Source: JAWKUK01 sp041398605 (GTDB lineage: Bacteria; Planctomycetota; UBA1135; GCA-002686595). Taken from it: a stretch of 64,000 nucleotides of DNA. The notes beneath the pieces are model-generated. The model searched no databases, was not told where the DNA came from, and saw only the letters and a list, made by a program, of their open reading frames with translations. This document shows positions 33,100 through 41,183 of this stretch, piece after piece. How positions within the stretch are numbered: position 1 is the first letter of the stretch; the number at the start of each line of letters is the position of its first letter. The position numbers and the translations under genes are program-made. The stretch lies in assembly GCA_041398605.1 (NCBI GenBank), contig JAWKUK010000006.1, forward strand, positions 248,001-312,000, read 5' to 3'.

Positions 33100-34712
33100 T
33101 AGCGCCCCCCCTTCGCTTCAGCGCCATACTTGTGATACAGCGCGCGATAGGCCGCGACCATTCGCTCTCCTCGGTAGAACCGGCGCACGCGCGCGGCGCC
33201 CGCCGCGCCGAGCTGCGCCCGAAGCTCGGGTGAACGTGACAGCTCGATCCACGCCTGCGCCGCTGCCCAAGGCGCACCGATCGGCGTCATGATCCCACTC
33301 GGGCCAAGCTCCGCGTCCTCGCCCGGGGCGCCAAAGAGCAGCTCCGGCACGGCGCCGACCCGAGTCGCGACAACAGGTAGGCCAGCAGCGTACGCCTCCA
33401 AGATCACGAGCGGCTGGGCCTCGGAGATGCTGGTCAGGACGACGACGTCGACGCGCGCGAGCGCCTCAGCCACTTGCACGGGCCCTTCGAAGGTCACGAC
33501 ACGCTCGATCCCCAAGCGCCGCACATGCGCGGAGCAGCGCTCCATATACGCCGCATCCTCGTCGCTCGGGCCCATCACTCTGACCTCCAGGCCTGGGATG
33601 GAACGCGCCGCGATGGCCGCAGCGTCCAGCAGCATGATCACGTCCTTGATGGGCGTGATCCGACCGATGAACCCCACGGTAAAGGGCCGGTCCGGCTGAT
33701 CACGCCTGACCGCCGCGACCGCAGCAGCGATCCCCTCGACGTCTACGCCATTGGGGATCACGGAGAGCTTGCGCGCCTCTGCTCCGTCGCGCAGCTGCAG
33801 GCCGGTGTTGCCGCGATGGATCGTCAAGACCTCGGTCGCGGCGGCATACGCCAGTGAGCTCATCCCGGTGAAGTGCTCGACCCACCAGCTGCGGAAGTAT
33901 GGGGCGTTGCCATCAGGGCACTCGCGCGCGTCAAGGCGATCTACGATCCAGGTCGCGCGGCCGAGCTCGATGCGCCGCTCCTTGGTGTAGATGCCGTGCT
34001 CCGTCAGGAGCAGCGGCGCGCTACGCTCCGCGGCCGCTCGCGCGCCGACCCACCCCGCATACCCAGTCGAGACGGCGTGGAAGCAGCGCGCCGGTGGCAC
34101 TGGCGCTGCGATCAATGAGAGCAGCGGCTCGAGCGCGTTGTGCCACGTCCAGAAGAACGAAGAGAACGAGTCCCGCGCCGCCAAGGCTGAATAGCGCGAC
34201 GTAAGTCGCTCCCAAAGCCATTCGTCTCGCAGCAGATCGTCCGCTCCAATTGGGTGGAACCCCGCTCGGAGCTCCGCGGAACAGGCCCGCGCGAAGCGCC
34301 CCGCTGACGCTTCATCGACGCGGCCTCGAGCGCTCAACACCGGCCCGAAGAGCGCGTCGAAGCGCTCGATCCACCAGCTACGGCCTGCGGGCTTCGAGAC
34401 GCGCGGGACGGGATCTGCGCGCAGCGCGACTGTATGGAGCCCCAGCACGTTCGCTGGGAGCTCATACGCATGGGGCCGCGCCGCCGCTTCAACGTCGGCC
34501 GCGATGTGCCAGATGCGGAAGGTGAGCTCAGGGTGCGAGCGCACCAGTCCGTGGACCCAAGAGGACACGCCGCCCATCACAAAGGGATACGTGCCCTCAA
34601 CGATGAAGCAGACGTCCGCCGCGCGCGCGGAGGGGCTGCGATCGGCCTCGCCGTGCGAGTCGGCGCCCGCCGGTCGCGGCGCGGCGCTAGACCTGAACCA
34701 CCCCAACTTCAC
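33099..34712 (-). CDS. pelF: Pel exopolysaccharide glycosyltransferase PelF
   Basis: 537 aa, GT4-family cytosolic glycosyltransferase that polymerises Pel from UDP-amino sugars in Pseudomonas. After a short leader, DVCFIVEGTYPFVMGGVSSWVH is the PelF-type N-terminus. LLLTEHGIYTKERRIEL is the conserved middle block, TVGFIGRITPIKDVIMLL is the nucleotide-sugar domain, and SEAQPLVILEAYAAGLPVVAT contains the EX7E motif of GT4 enzymes. The GTG start overlaps the preceding gene as GTGA; pelG follows with a one-base overlap. Sugar specificity in this organism is not determined by the sequence. Confidence 0.93.
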   Translation of the reverse strand: MKLGWFRSSAAPRPAGADSHGEADRSPSARAADVCFIVEGTYPFVMGGVSSWVHGLVRSHPELTFRIWHIAADVEAAARPHAYELPANVLGLHTVALRADPVPRVSKPAGRSWWIERFDALFGPVLSARGRVDEASAGRFARACSAELRAGFHPIGADDLLRDEWLWERLTSRYSALAARDSFSSFFWTWHNALEPLLSLIAAPVPPARCFHAVSTGYAGWVGARAAAERSAPLLLTEHGIYTKERRIELGRATWIVDRLDARECPDGNAPYFRSWWVEHFTGMSSLAYAAATEVLTIHRGNTGLQLRDGAEARKLSVIPNGVDVEGIAAAVAAVRRDQPDRPFTVGFIGRITPIKDVIMLLDAAAIAARSIPGLEVRVMGPSDEDAAYMERCSAHVRRLGIERVVTFEGPVQVAEALARVDVVVLTSISEAQPLVILEAYAAGLPVVATRVGAVPELLFGAPGEDAELGPSGIMTPIGAPWAAAQAWIELSRSPELRAQLGAAGAARVRRFYRGERMVAAYRALYHKYGAEAKGGR

Positions 34713-35725
34713 GCGCGCGCCCCTCTTTGCTCACCGAGCAGATTCAGCGTTACGTCCAGCCACGCAGGGCGCGAGGCCCCGCGACGATCCAGGGCGCGCG
34801 CGGTCCATGTGAGCGCCCGCCATTCGCGACGCTCGAAGGCCGCGACTGCGTAGGCTTCGAGCAATGGCGTATCCAAGGCGAACCGGCCGCGTTCGCCGCG
34901 CCGGAGCGCGCTCGCGTCCGCGTGCCGAGACAAACGCCACAGCGCCTCGAGCTCGCGGGCCGTGCCCACGCGGTCCCCGGCAGCGCGCCCCTCCCGCGCG
35001 ACATCGAGCGCCAACAGCAGGTGTCGATGCTGTCGCGCGCCGTCGAGCGCAGGGCTCGTCGCGAGCGCGAGGTGCGCGCGCGCGACGCCCGCGAACGCCG
35101 CTGCGTCCCCAAGCGCTGCCCGCGCCTCGGCCTCGTCCAGCGCGCGCTCCAGCGGCTCAACCGCGTCTCGAAGGCTCTCGTACGCGTGAATGCGGATCTC
35201 TTCGTCTGGGTCGTCGAGCAATCTGCGCAGCAGCCGCATATGCTCCGGGCCACGGAGCTTGGTGAGCTTTGTCACCAGTCCGCTCCGCGCCTGGAGGTCG
35301 CCGTTCGCGACGACGCTGCGGAACGTCTCGACGTGGACGAGGTCCGCGAGCTGGACCCGGTCGGGCACGATGGCGAGGCGCGCGTGCTCGAGGGCGTCCT
35401 GCGCGGCGTCGACCTCGACCTCCGAGCGGCCTTGCAAAGCGCCCGAGGCGCCGCGCCGCGTCGAAGGCTGGATCAACCACCCGAGAGAAGCGCCGACCAC
35501 GGGCAGACCGAGGGCCAGGACCGCGAGCGTGTCCGCTTCGGCGCCCGATGCTCCACGCGCGCGACCGGCGCTGACGGAGGCGAGCGCGCCCGCGACGTGG
35601 AACGCCAACGCCGGGAGCCACCGATGTGGCGGTCCGCCCCCGACCCCTACGAAGACGGCGACTGACGCGAGGCTCGCGGCGCAGGCTAGGGTTGACCAGA
35701 GGAGGCTCACAAAGCGCGCGCTCAT
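34709..35725 (-). CDS. pelE: PelE-like inner-membrane protein
   Basis: 338 aa, close to the roughly 330 aa of known PelE. Two N-terminal membrane helices (about 5-27 and 31-50, plus a weak third near 65-85) are followed by a soluble helical region of HEAT/TPR-like hairpins (ARSGLVTKLTKLRGPEHMRLL, DPDEEIRIHAYESLRDAV). The assignment rests on size, topology and position between pelD and pelF; sequence in this family is poorly conserved. PelE is thought to interact with PelD in the synthase complex. The ATG at 35725 lies 2 bases after the pelD stop; a longer open frame to 35851 overlaps pelD and is not used. Confidence 0.75.
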   Translation of the reverse strand: MSARFVSLLWSTLACAASLASVAVFVGVGGGPPHRWLPALAFHVAGALASVSAGRARGASGAEADTLAVLALGLPVVGASLGWLIQPSTRRGASGALQGRSEVEVDAAQDALEHARLAIVPDRVQLADLVHVETFRSVVANGDLQARSGLVTKLTKLRGPEHMRLLRRLLDDPDEEIRIHAYESLRDAVEPLERALDEAEARAALGDAAAFAGVARAHLALATSPALDGARQHRHLLLALDVAREGRAAGDRVGTARELEALWRLSRHADASALRRGERGRFALDTPLLEAYAVAAFERREWRALTWTARALDRRGASRPAWLDVTLNLLGEQRGARA

Positions 35726-35727
35726 GC

Positions 35728-37473
35728 TCACACCTCCTCGATCCCGACCTGCGCGACGCGCACCTCGAAGGGGCCACGCAAGCCCGCCAGGGCCCGCTCG
35801 ACGCTCGCCCGCAGCGCGTCCGCTCGACCGACCTCGGGGCGCGCCAACCAAAGCGTCCTTGCGTCCGGCGCGAAGCCGCTGACGCCTGTGAACTCGCCTC
35901 GCTCGCGCGCTGCGTCAAGTCGCAGCCGAGCCTCGCGCGCTGCCTCGACCTCCTGGAAATGAACGGCAACGGCGGACGGGGTCTCGACGAAGCGGCGTGC
36001 CAACGTCGCCTCGCGGATCAGCCATTGCGAGAGCTCGCTCTGATCCCCCCAGGCCCACACGCGCGAGCTCGCTAACGACTCCACCTCGAGCGCCTCGGGC
36101 GAGCGCTCCCGGAGACCGCGCGAGATCTCACGCACGAGCTCGTCGACGTGCTCGCCTACGTCGATCGAGCGTACGAAGGCCCGCGGCATGTCGCCGGTCC
36201 CAGACGCGCGCGCGAACAAGCTCTGCTCGAGGACGGACGCCATGCGCTCTGCCTGCACGTACTCGGCGCCAGGCAGGACGACGGCAAATGTGCCCTGGTA
36301 GCAGAACCGAAAGAGGCCGCTCACATCCCCCATCGCCGCGGCGACGGCGCGCGCGACACGCCCTTCGTCGAGCCCGATTCGAGGCGGGGCGGAGAAGGTA
36401 ATCACCTGCGCTGGGATCCCCTGCGCGACGCGTCGCTGAGCTTCGAAGCGCAGCGTAGCGACGAGTTGGGTCCAACGCTGGGGGCTCGCGAGGCTCGTCG
36501 TTGCGCGCGCTGAATCGGAGGGTCGCAGGTCCCGCCCGGGGTCCTGCAGCTCGGACGAGATCCAGTCCGCGATCGAGCCCAGCGTCTCCGCGATGGTCGT
36601 CCGCAGGCGCTCCGCCGGCACGGCATCGAGCGCCAAGATCCCGACGACATTGCGTTGAAAGTCCAGCAACGGCGCCGCGACGAGCGGCTCGCCTGCACCC
36701 AAGCGCTCTGTGAACGAAGACCGCGTGCTGCGGCTGGCAAGGCAGCGCTTTACGAGCAGGCTCTCGGCGAGCGGGGCCGAGTCCTGGGCCTCGACTCCCG
36801 CCTGCGCAACGACCTCGAGGCGCTCACCCTCGCTCGCAGGGGCGAGCAGACGTACGCGGCCGCCGCACTTGTCGCTCGCAAACTCGACGGCGATCGTCAA
36901 GAGTGAGGCGCGGCTCGCAAACCGTAGCCGTCTGGCCAGCAGCAACAGCTCGTCGAGCTCCGTCTCGCCGACCGCGATGCGCCTGGTCAGCTCGCTGTTC
37001 GCGACGAGGAGCACCTCGCGCTCGGACGCGAGCCGCTCGACGTCTGCCCGCAGCGCGCGGTTCTCGCCGAACGCGGACTCGAGCCGCTCACCGAGCGCGT
37101 AGCGCACCTCCCCGAGGATCACTGCTGCTGCGAGGAAGAGCACCGGCTCACTCAACGTGTCGCGATCGAACAGCTGCGCGAACGCGACCGGCTCGCGCGC
37201 CAGGACGAGCCCAGCGAGATAGAGGCCGATCGCCGTCACCGCAGCGAGGACCCCGACGCGAATGCCGTGCGCCGCCGCGAGCGGCAGAACGATCACCCAG
37301 TATGGGTGCGGGTGCAGCGCCCCGCCTCCGAGCGGGCGCCCAGTGACGATCCACTCGAGGGCCAGGCCCAAGAGCGTGAGCGCGACGAACGAGGCGACGA
37401 CGCGCGACGGCGGCCGTCGCGCGGACACAGCGGCGGCGGCCGAGCCGAGACCGGGCTGGAGTTGGCCCTTCAT
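35728..37473 (-). CDS. pelD: PelD-type membrane receptor with GAF and degenerate GGDEF domains
   Basis: 581 aa from the ATG at 37473, chosen because it overlaps the pelB stop as ATGA; an ATG at 37500 is the alternative. Four membrane helices (about 25-145, including VVASFVALTLLGLALEWIV and YWVIVLPLAAAHGIRVGVLAA) lead through a coiled coil (about 150-185) to a GAF domain (about 185-320) and a GGDEF-like fold (about 345-500). The GGDEF motif position reads CYQGTF within FRFCYQGTFAVVLPG, so it is not a cyclase. In Pseudomonas PelD the inhibitory-type RxxD site lies just before this point; here that stretch reads GDVSGLF, so c-di-GMP control is not supported. An RSID further downstream does not sit at the I-site. 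Confidence 0.82.
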   Translation of the reverse strand: MKGQLQPGLGSAAAAVSARRPPSRVVASFVALTLLGLALEWIVTGRPLGGGALHPHPYWVIVLPLAAAHGIRVGVLAAVTAIGLYLAGLVLAREPVAFAQLFDRDTLSEPVLFLAAAVILGEVRYALGERLESAFGENRALRADVERLASEREVLLVANSELTRRIAVGETELDELLLLARRLRFASRASLLTIAVEFASDKCGGRVRLLAPASEGERLEVVAQAGVEAQDSAPLAESLLVKRCLASRSTRSSFTERLGAGEPLVAAPLLDFQRNVVGILALDAVPAERLRTTIAETLGSIADWISSELQDPGRDLRPSDSARATTSLASPQRWTQLVATLRFEAQRRVAQGIPAQVITFSAPPRIGLDEGRVARAVAAAMGDVSGLFRFCYQGTFAVVLPGAEYVQAERMASVLEQSLFARASGTGDMPRAFVRSIDVGEHVDELVREISRGLRERSPEALEVESLASSRVWAWGDQSELSQWLIREATLARRFVETPSAVAVHFQEVEAAREARLRLDAARERGEFTGVSGFAPDARTLWLARPEVGRADALRASVERALAGLRGPFEVRVAQVGIEEV

Positions 37474-40400
37474 CGCCGAAGGTGCAGGCCCAGCGTCCAT
37501 GCTTGTCCCTCCTCAGACGTGCCACGGTTGTTCGAGCGACCGATCTCAGCCGCGAGGAACACCTCGACCTCGAAGGAGGGTCGCCAGTGCACCCCAAGGT
37601 CGCCTCGATACAGGCTCTCGCCCCGCTCCAGGCCCTTCCCGACGGCGGCCCCCACCATCGCGGCGAGCCCAGGCCTGAGGGCGCGATCGTAGCGCGCGCC
37701 GACGAGCCCGCTGCTGGAGCGATCCGCGATTGGCAACAACGCGGCGACGTCATCGCCCCCCGTCATTCGCTGCGCGTCGAGCGACGCAAAGGCGAGCAAT
37801 GCCTCGTGTCGACTCTTCCAATAGGGAGAGCCCGCGACCGGGAGCGCGTCGAACCGCGGGACGCGCTCGAAGGTCGGCATGTCGGTGACCAGGCGGCCCG
37901 CGCCAAGGAGGTCGTACGCGAGCGTGACCCCGGCGCGCGCGTCCTCACCCGACGCCGCGTCCGAGACGTAGCGGCCAGCGGCGACGGTCACGCGCTGATA
38001 GCGCGCCATGAGGTCCAGCGACCAACGCTCGTCGAAGCGGCGTGAGAGGTCGAGCTCGATCCCTGAGCGCCGACCGCCGAGCGCGACGCCGGCCGCCGGG
38101 TCATCGAGCAATTCGCCAAAGAACCCACGTATGGACCATGCACGCCCGCCTTGATCGTTGACCGCGCGATAGGCGAGCCAGGGCGAGAGCCCGGTCGGGC
38201 CGGTGCCATCCGGGAACCCATGGAAGCCGACGGAGACGGAGCGACCGCGCGCGAGGCGGCGCTCGGCGGCGGCCCATGCTTCGAGGTACGTGCGTCGCAG
38301 CGCCGTCCGACCTTCGTCCGCAGCAGCCGCGCGGCCAGACACGACGCTGCGGCCGGCCGCGACCGCGACGCGAGTGCCACCGCCCCCTAGGCTGATAGTG
38401 CCGCGCGCGAGCCAGCGCGACGCACGGTCCTCGCCGACGATGCGGCGTGTCCCGTACAGCCCCAAGGTGGGAGAGGTCGAGACCTCCAGCTCATGCGCGA
38501 GCGCAGCCACGGCGAGCGAGCCAGGCAAGCGCACGCGCTCCGTTTGTACGAGCGCCAGCGCCGCGCGTTCATCACCGGCTGTGGCGAGCGCGTCCGCGAG
38601 CTCGAGGGACGTCGCGCCGCCGGGTGCGCCCGTCGACCTAGACGCCTTGAACGCCGCGATCCCCTCCGCGTAGCGCGCCGCCGCCATCGCCGCGCGCCCC
38701 GAACGCACGAGCACGCGCGGGTCGTTCGGGTGCGCGACCAGGAGCGCGCGCAGCTTCGCGTCGAGCGCCGGCCCAGGCTGATGTTCTTGCAGCGCATCGA
38801 CGAGCGTCAGTTGCTCATCGAGGGTCGCGCGAGGATCCGCGCTGACCGCAGTCAGCTCCGCGAGGCCCTCCTCTGTCTGGCCGATCCGAAGCAGCGCGAC
38901 CGCGCGCCGCAAGCGCCGCACTAGCGAGCGATCATCGATGCGCAGCGGCCTCGCGAGGCGCTCGAGGCCGGCGCGCGCGGCGACCCGCTTCCCGCTCGTC
39001 CACTGCGCTTCACAGAGGTCGAAGCTCGCTTCATCGTTCAGCGCGAGGAACTCGGGAGAGAGCTGCTCGAGCGCGGCGAGCGCCCGGACCGTCTCGTCCT
39101 CACGGAGGTACGATCGACCCAAGTACGCGAGCGCTGGCTCGTTGCCGGGCTCCAGCATGAGCGCTCGCTGCAGGAGCTCCTGCGCCTGAGTCTGCAGGTC
39201 TGCGACGACCAAGCGCGCGGCGAGCTCCGACAGGTGCGCAGCGCTCGCGTCGGGTCGGGCCGCGAGCTCAGTCGTCCAGGAGACCAACCAGAACGCGTCA
39301 TTCGCGTCGAGCGCGGCCTCGAGGGCGCCATCCTGCACAGCGAGGGGCGCGACCGCCAGCGTCTGGGGAGTGTAGCGCGCACGGATGACCTCGACGGCTT
39401 CACGCGGCCGATTGGCCGCGATGAGCGTGTGGACCTCCTGCGCGATGTTCTCTTCGTCAGCCGGGTCGAGCGCGGAGAGCCGCGCGCGGCTCTGGAGCTC
39501 CAAGTCGACGTCACCGATCCAAGTGGCCCGTTGCACGACAACGCGTTGCAGCGCAGGCGAGTCAGGCTGCGCTGCGGCGACCTCGCGCAACAACGACCGC
39601 GCGCCGCCCTCGTCGTGCTGAACGAGCGCGTCAAACCAGCTCCCGACCAGCCGTCCCGAGGCCGCTTCGAGCGGAGAATGCGCCGTCAGAGCGTCGAACC
39701 AAACCGGCTCATAGTCGCGGCGACGAAGCAGCTCGAGGCCCGCGAGGACCTCGTCTTCAGTCAAGGGTCGTCGATTGAGCGCTGCGAGGACGCGCTCCTT
39801 CGAGTTGGGTACGCCAGCCCGCCGGTAGCTAGGCAGGCGCGCGAGCTCGCGAATGGGGTCTGACGCGCCCCCGCGGTCCAACAGCCACCCGATCGTCTCA
39901 GGCCGCTGCAGCGCGTGAGCGAGCCCGAGCGCCTCATCGAGCAGCTCGGGCTCCCGAGCGCCGCGCTCGATGCGGTGGACGAGCCAACTGAGGAGCGCTT
40001 CACGGTCATTGCGGCGCCGGAGCAGGGCCTCGTAGTCGTCCGCGTACTTCGAGCGCGGTGTGCGCGAGAGCTCACCGAGCCGGGCTTGCAGCTCATCGAG
40101 GCGCAGGTCGCCGGACAGGATCTCGAGCTCGAGCTCGGTCCGCTCGTCTTCCCCCAGAGCCTGCGCAGCGCTCGAGTGAATGAGCTCCAGGGCGCGACCG
40201 GTGTCGCCCGCCTCCAGGGCCAGCAGGATGGGCAAGCGCCAGCGCTGCCCAACGCGACCTCCACCGAGCTGCGCCAATGCGACCGCGTGAGGGAGAGCCC
40301 GCTCAGGCTGCCCTAAGAAGATCCAGAGATCGACCAACCGCGACTGGTCTTCGGGCGTCGCTTCGTCGCTAGCGGCGAGGGCCTCGAGCGCGCGGACCTC

Positions 40401-41183
40401 TTCGAGCGTGTTGCGGCTCCAAGCCGCGAACTCGGCGCGATGGCGGCGCCACGCCGCGTCCGGCGCGCCGACGAACCCCATGACAGCGCCGGCGGACTCG
40501 TACTCTCCCGCAGACCGCAGGGCCTCGAGGAGGCGCAGCGTGGTGTCCGCTTGCGGGCGCACGCTCCACGCCCGCGCCCTCCAGCGCAGCGCAGCACGCA
40601 CGCGGCCCGCTGTGACGTAGCCGTCGGCCAGCGCGCTGGCCTCCTCTGCGCTCCAACCTCTCTGCGCGGCATCCGCGGCCCGCGCGTCGATGCCGCTTGG
40701 GCCCTTTGGCGCCCTCGACGAGCGAAAGAAGTCGTGCAGTGCAGCGGCGACGGCCTCGTCACCGGAGGCCTGATCGATCGCCGCTCCGATCGTGCTGGCG
40801 GTCCAACGGGTGCTCCGGGCCCTGAGCGACCGCAGCGCACCAGCACGCTCGAGCCTGCGCGTCGCGGCAGCGTCGAAGCCCGGGTGCTCCGGAGCGAGCT
40901 CCTGCCACCCGACGAAGAGCTCTGCGTTCAAGAGCGCGCGCGTCGCAGCGAGCTCCGCGGACCGGCCTTCTTCGTCCTCAATTCGGTCGAGGATGGCGAG
41001 CGCGACGACCACGTCGCCTGAAGCGCGCGCTGACGAGAGGCGCTGGGCGGCGCTCGGGATGCGCTCACCCGTCAGCGGATCGATGTTGCGCCAATGGTCT
41101 GAGTCGGTGAACAACACCACCGCGCCGACGACGGCGACGCAGCCGAGCGCAAACCCTACGAGCGTCCGACGCGCAAAGATCAT
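37470..41183 (-). CDS. pelB: PelB-like TPR scaffold and outer-membrane porin
   Basis: 1237 aa, similar to the roughly 1190 aa of Pseudomonas PelB. One N-terminal membrane helix (RRTLVGFALGCVAVVGAVVLF) anchors a very long alpha-helical TPR region (about 40-860) with repeats such as ALRWRARAWSVRPQADTTLR, AQELLQRALMLEPGNEPALA and YLGRSYLREDETVRALAAL. The last 370 residues alternate polar and hydrophobic strands ending in SEEGQAWTLGLHLRR, as expected of an outer-membrane beta barrel. It would guide deacetylated polymer through the periplasm and out. It overlaps pelA and pelD by 4 bases each, leaving no room for pelC. Confidence 0.85.
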   Translation of the reverse strand: MIFARRTLVGFALGCVAVVGAVVLFTDSDHWRNIDPLTGERIPSAAQRLSSARASGDVVVALAILDRIEDEEGRSAELAATRALLNAELFVGWQELAPEHPGFDAAATRRLERAGALRSLRARSTRWTASTIGAAIDQASGDEAVAAALHDFFRSSRAPKGPSGIDARAADAAQRGWSAEEASALADGYVTAGRVRAALRWRARAWSVRPQADTTLRLLEALRSAGEYESAGAVMGFVGAPDAAWRRHRAEFAAWSRNTLEEVRALEALAASDEATPEDQSRLVDLWIFLGQPERALPHAVALAQLGGGRVGQRWRLPILLALEAGDTGRALELIHSSAAQALGEDERTELELEILSGDLRLDELQARLGELSRTPRSKYADDYEALLRRRNDREALLSWLVHRIERGAREPELLDEALGLAHALQRPETIGWLLDRGGASDPIRELARLPSYRRAGVPNSKERVLAALNRRPLTEDEVLAGLELLRRRDYEPVWFDALTAHSPLEAASGRLVGSWFDALVQHDEGGARSLLREVAAAQPDSPALQRVVVQRATWIGDVDLELQSRARLSALDPADEENIAQEVHTLIAANRPREAVEVIRARYTPQTLAVAPLAVQDGALEAALDANDAFWLVSWTTELAARPDASAAHLSELAARLVVADLQTQAQELLQRALMLEPGNEPALAYLGRSYLREDETVRALAALEQLSPEFLALNDEASFDLCEAQWTSGKRVAARAGLERLARPLRIDDRSLVRRLRRAVALLRIGQTEEGLAELTAVSADPRATLDEQLTLVDALQEHQPGPALDAKLRALLVAHPNDPRVLVRSGRAAMAAARYAEGIAAFKASRSTGAPGGATSLELADALATAGDERAALALVQTERVRLPGSLAVAALAHELEVSTSPTLGLYGTRRIVGEDRASRWLARGTISLGGGGTRVAVAAGRSVVSGRAAAADEGRTALRRTYLEAWAAAERRLARGRSVSVGFHGFPDGTGPTGLSPWLAYRAVNDQGGRAWSIRGFFGELLDDPAAGVALGGRRSGIELDLSRRFDERWSLDLMARYQRVTVAAGRYVSDAASGEDARAGVTLAYDLLGAGRLVTDMPTFERVPRFDALPVAGSPYWKSRHEALLAFASLDAQRMTGGDDVAALLPIADRSSSGLVGARYDRALRPGLAAMVGAAVGKGLERGESLYRGDLGVHWRPSFEVEVFLAAEIGRSNNRGTSEEGQAWTLGLHLRR

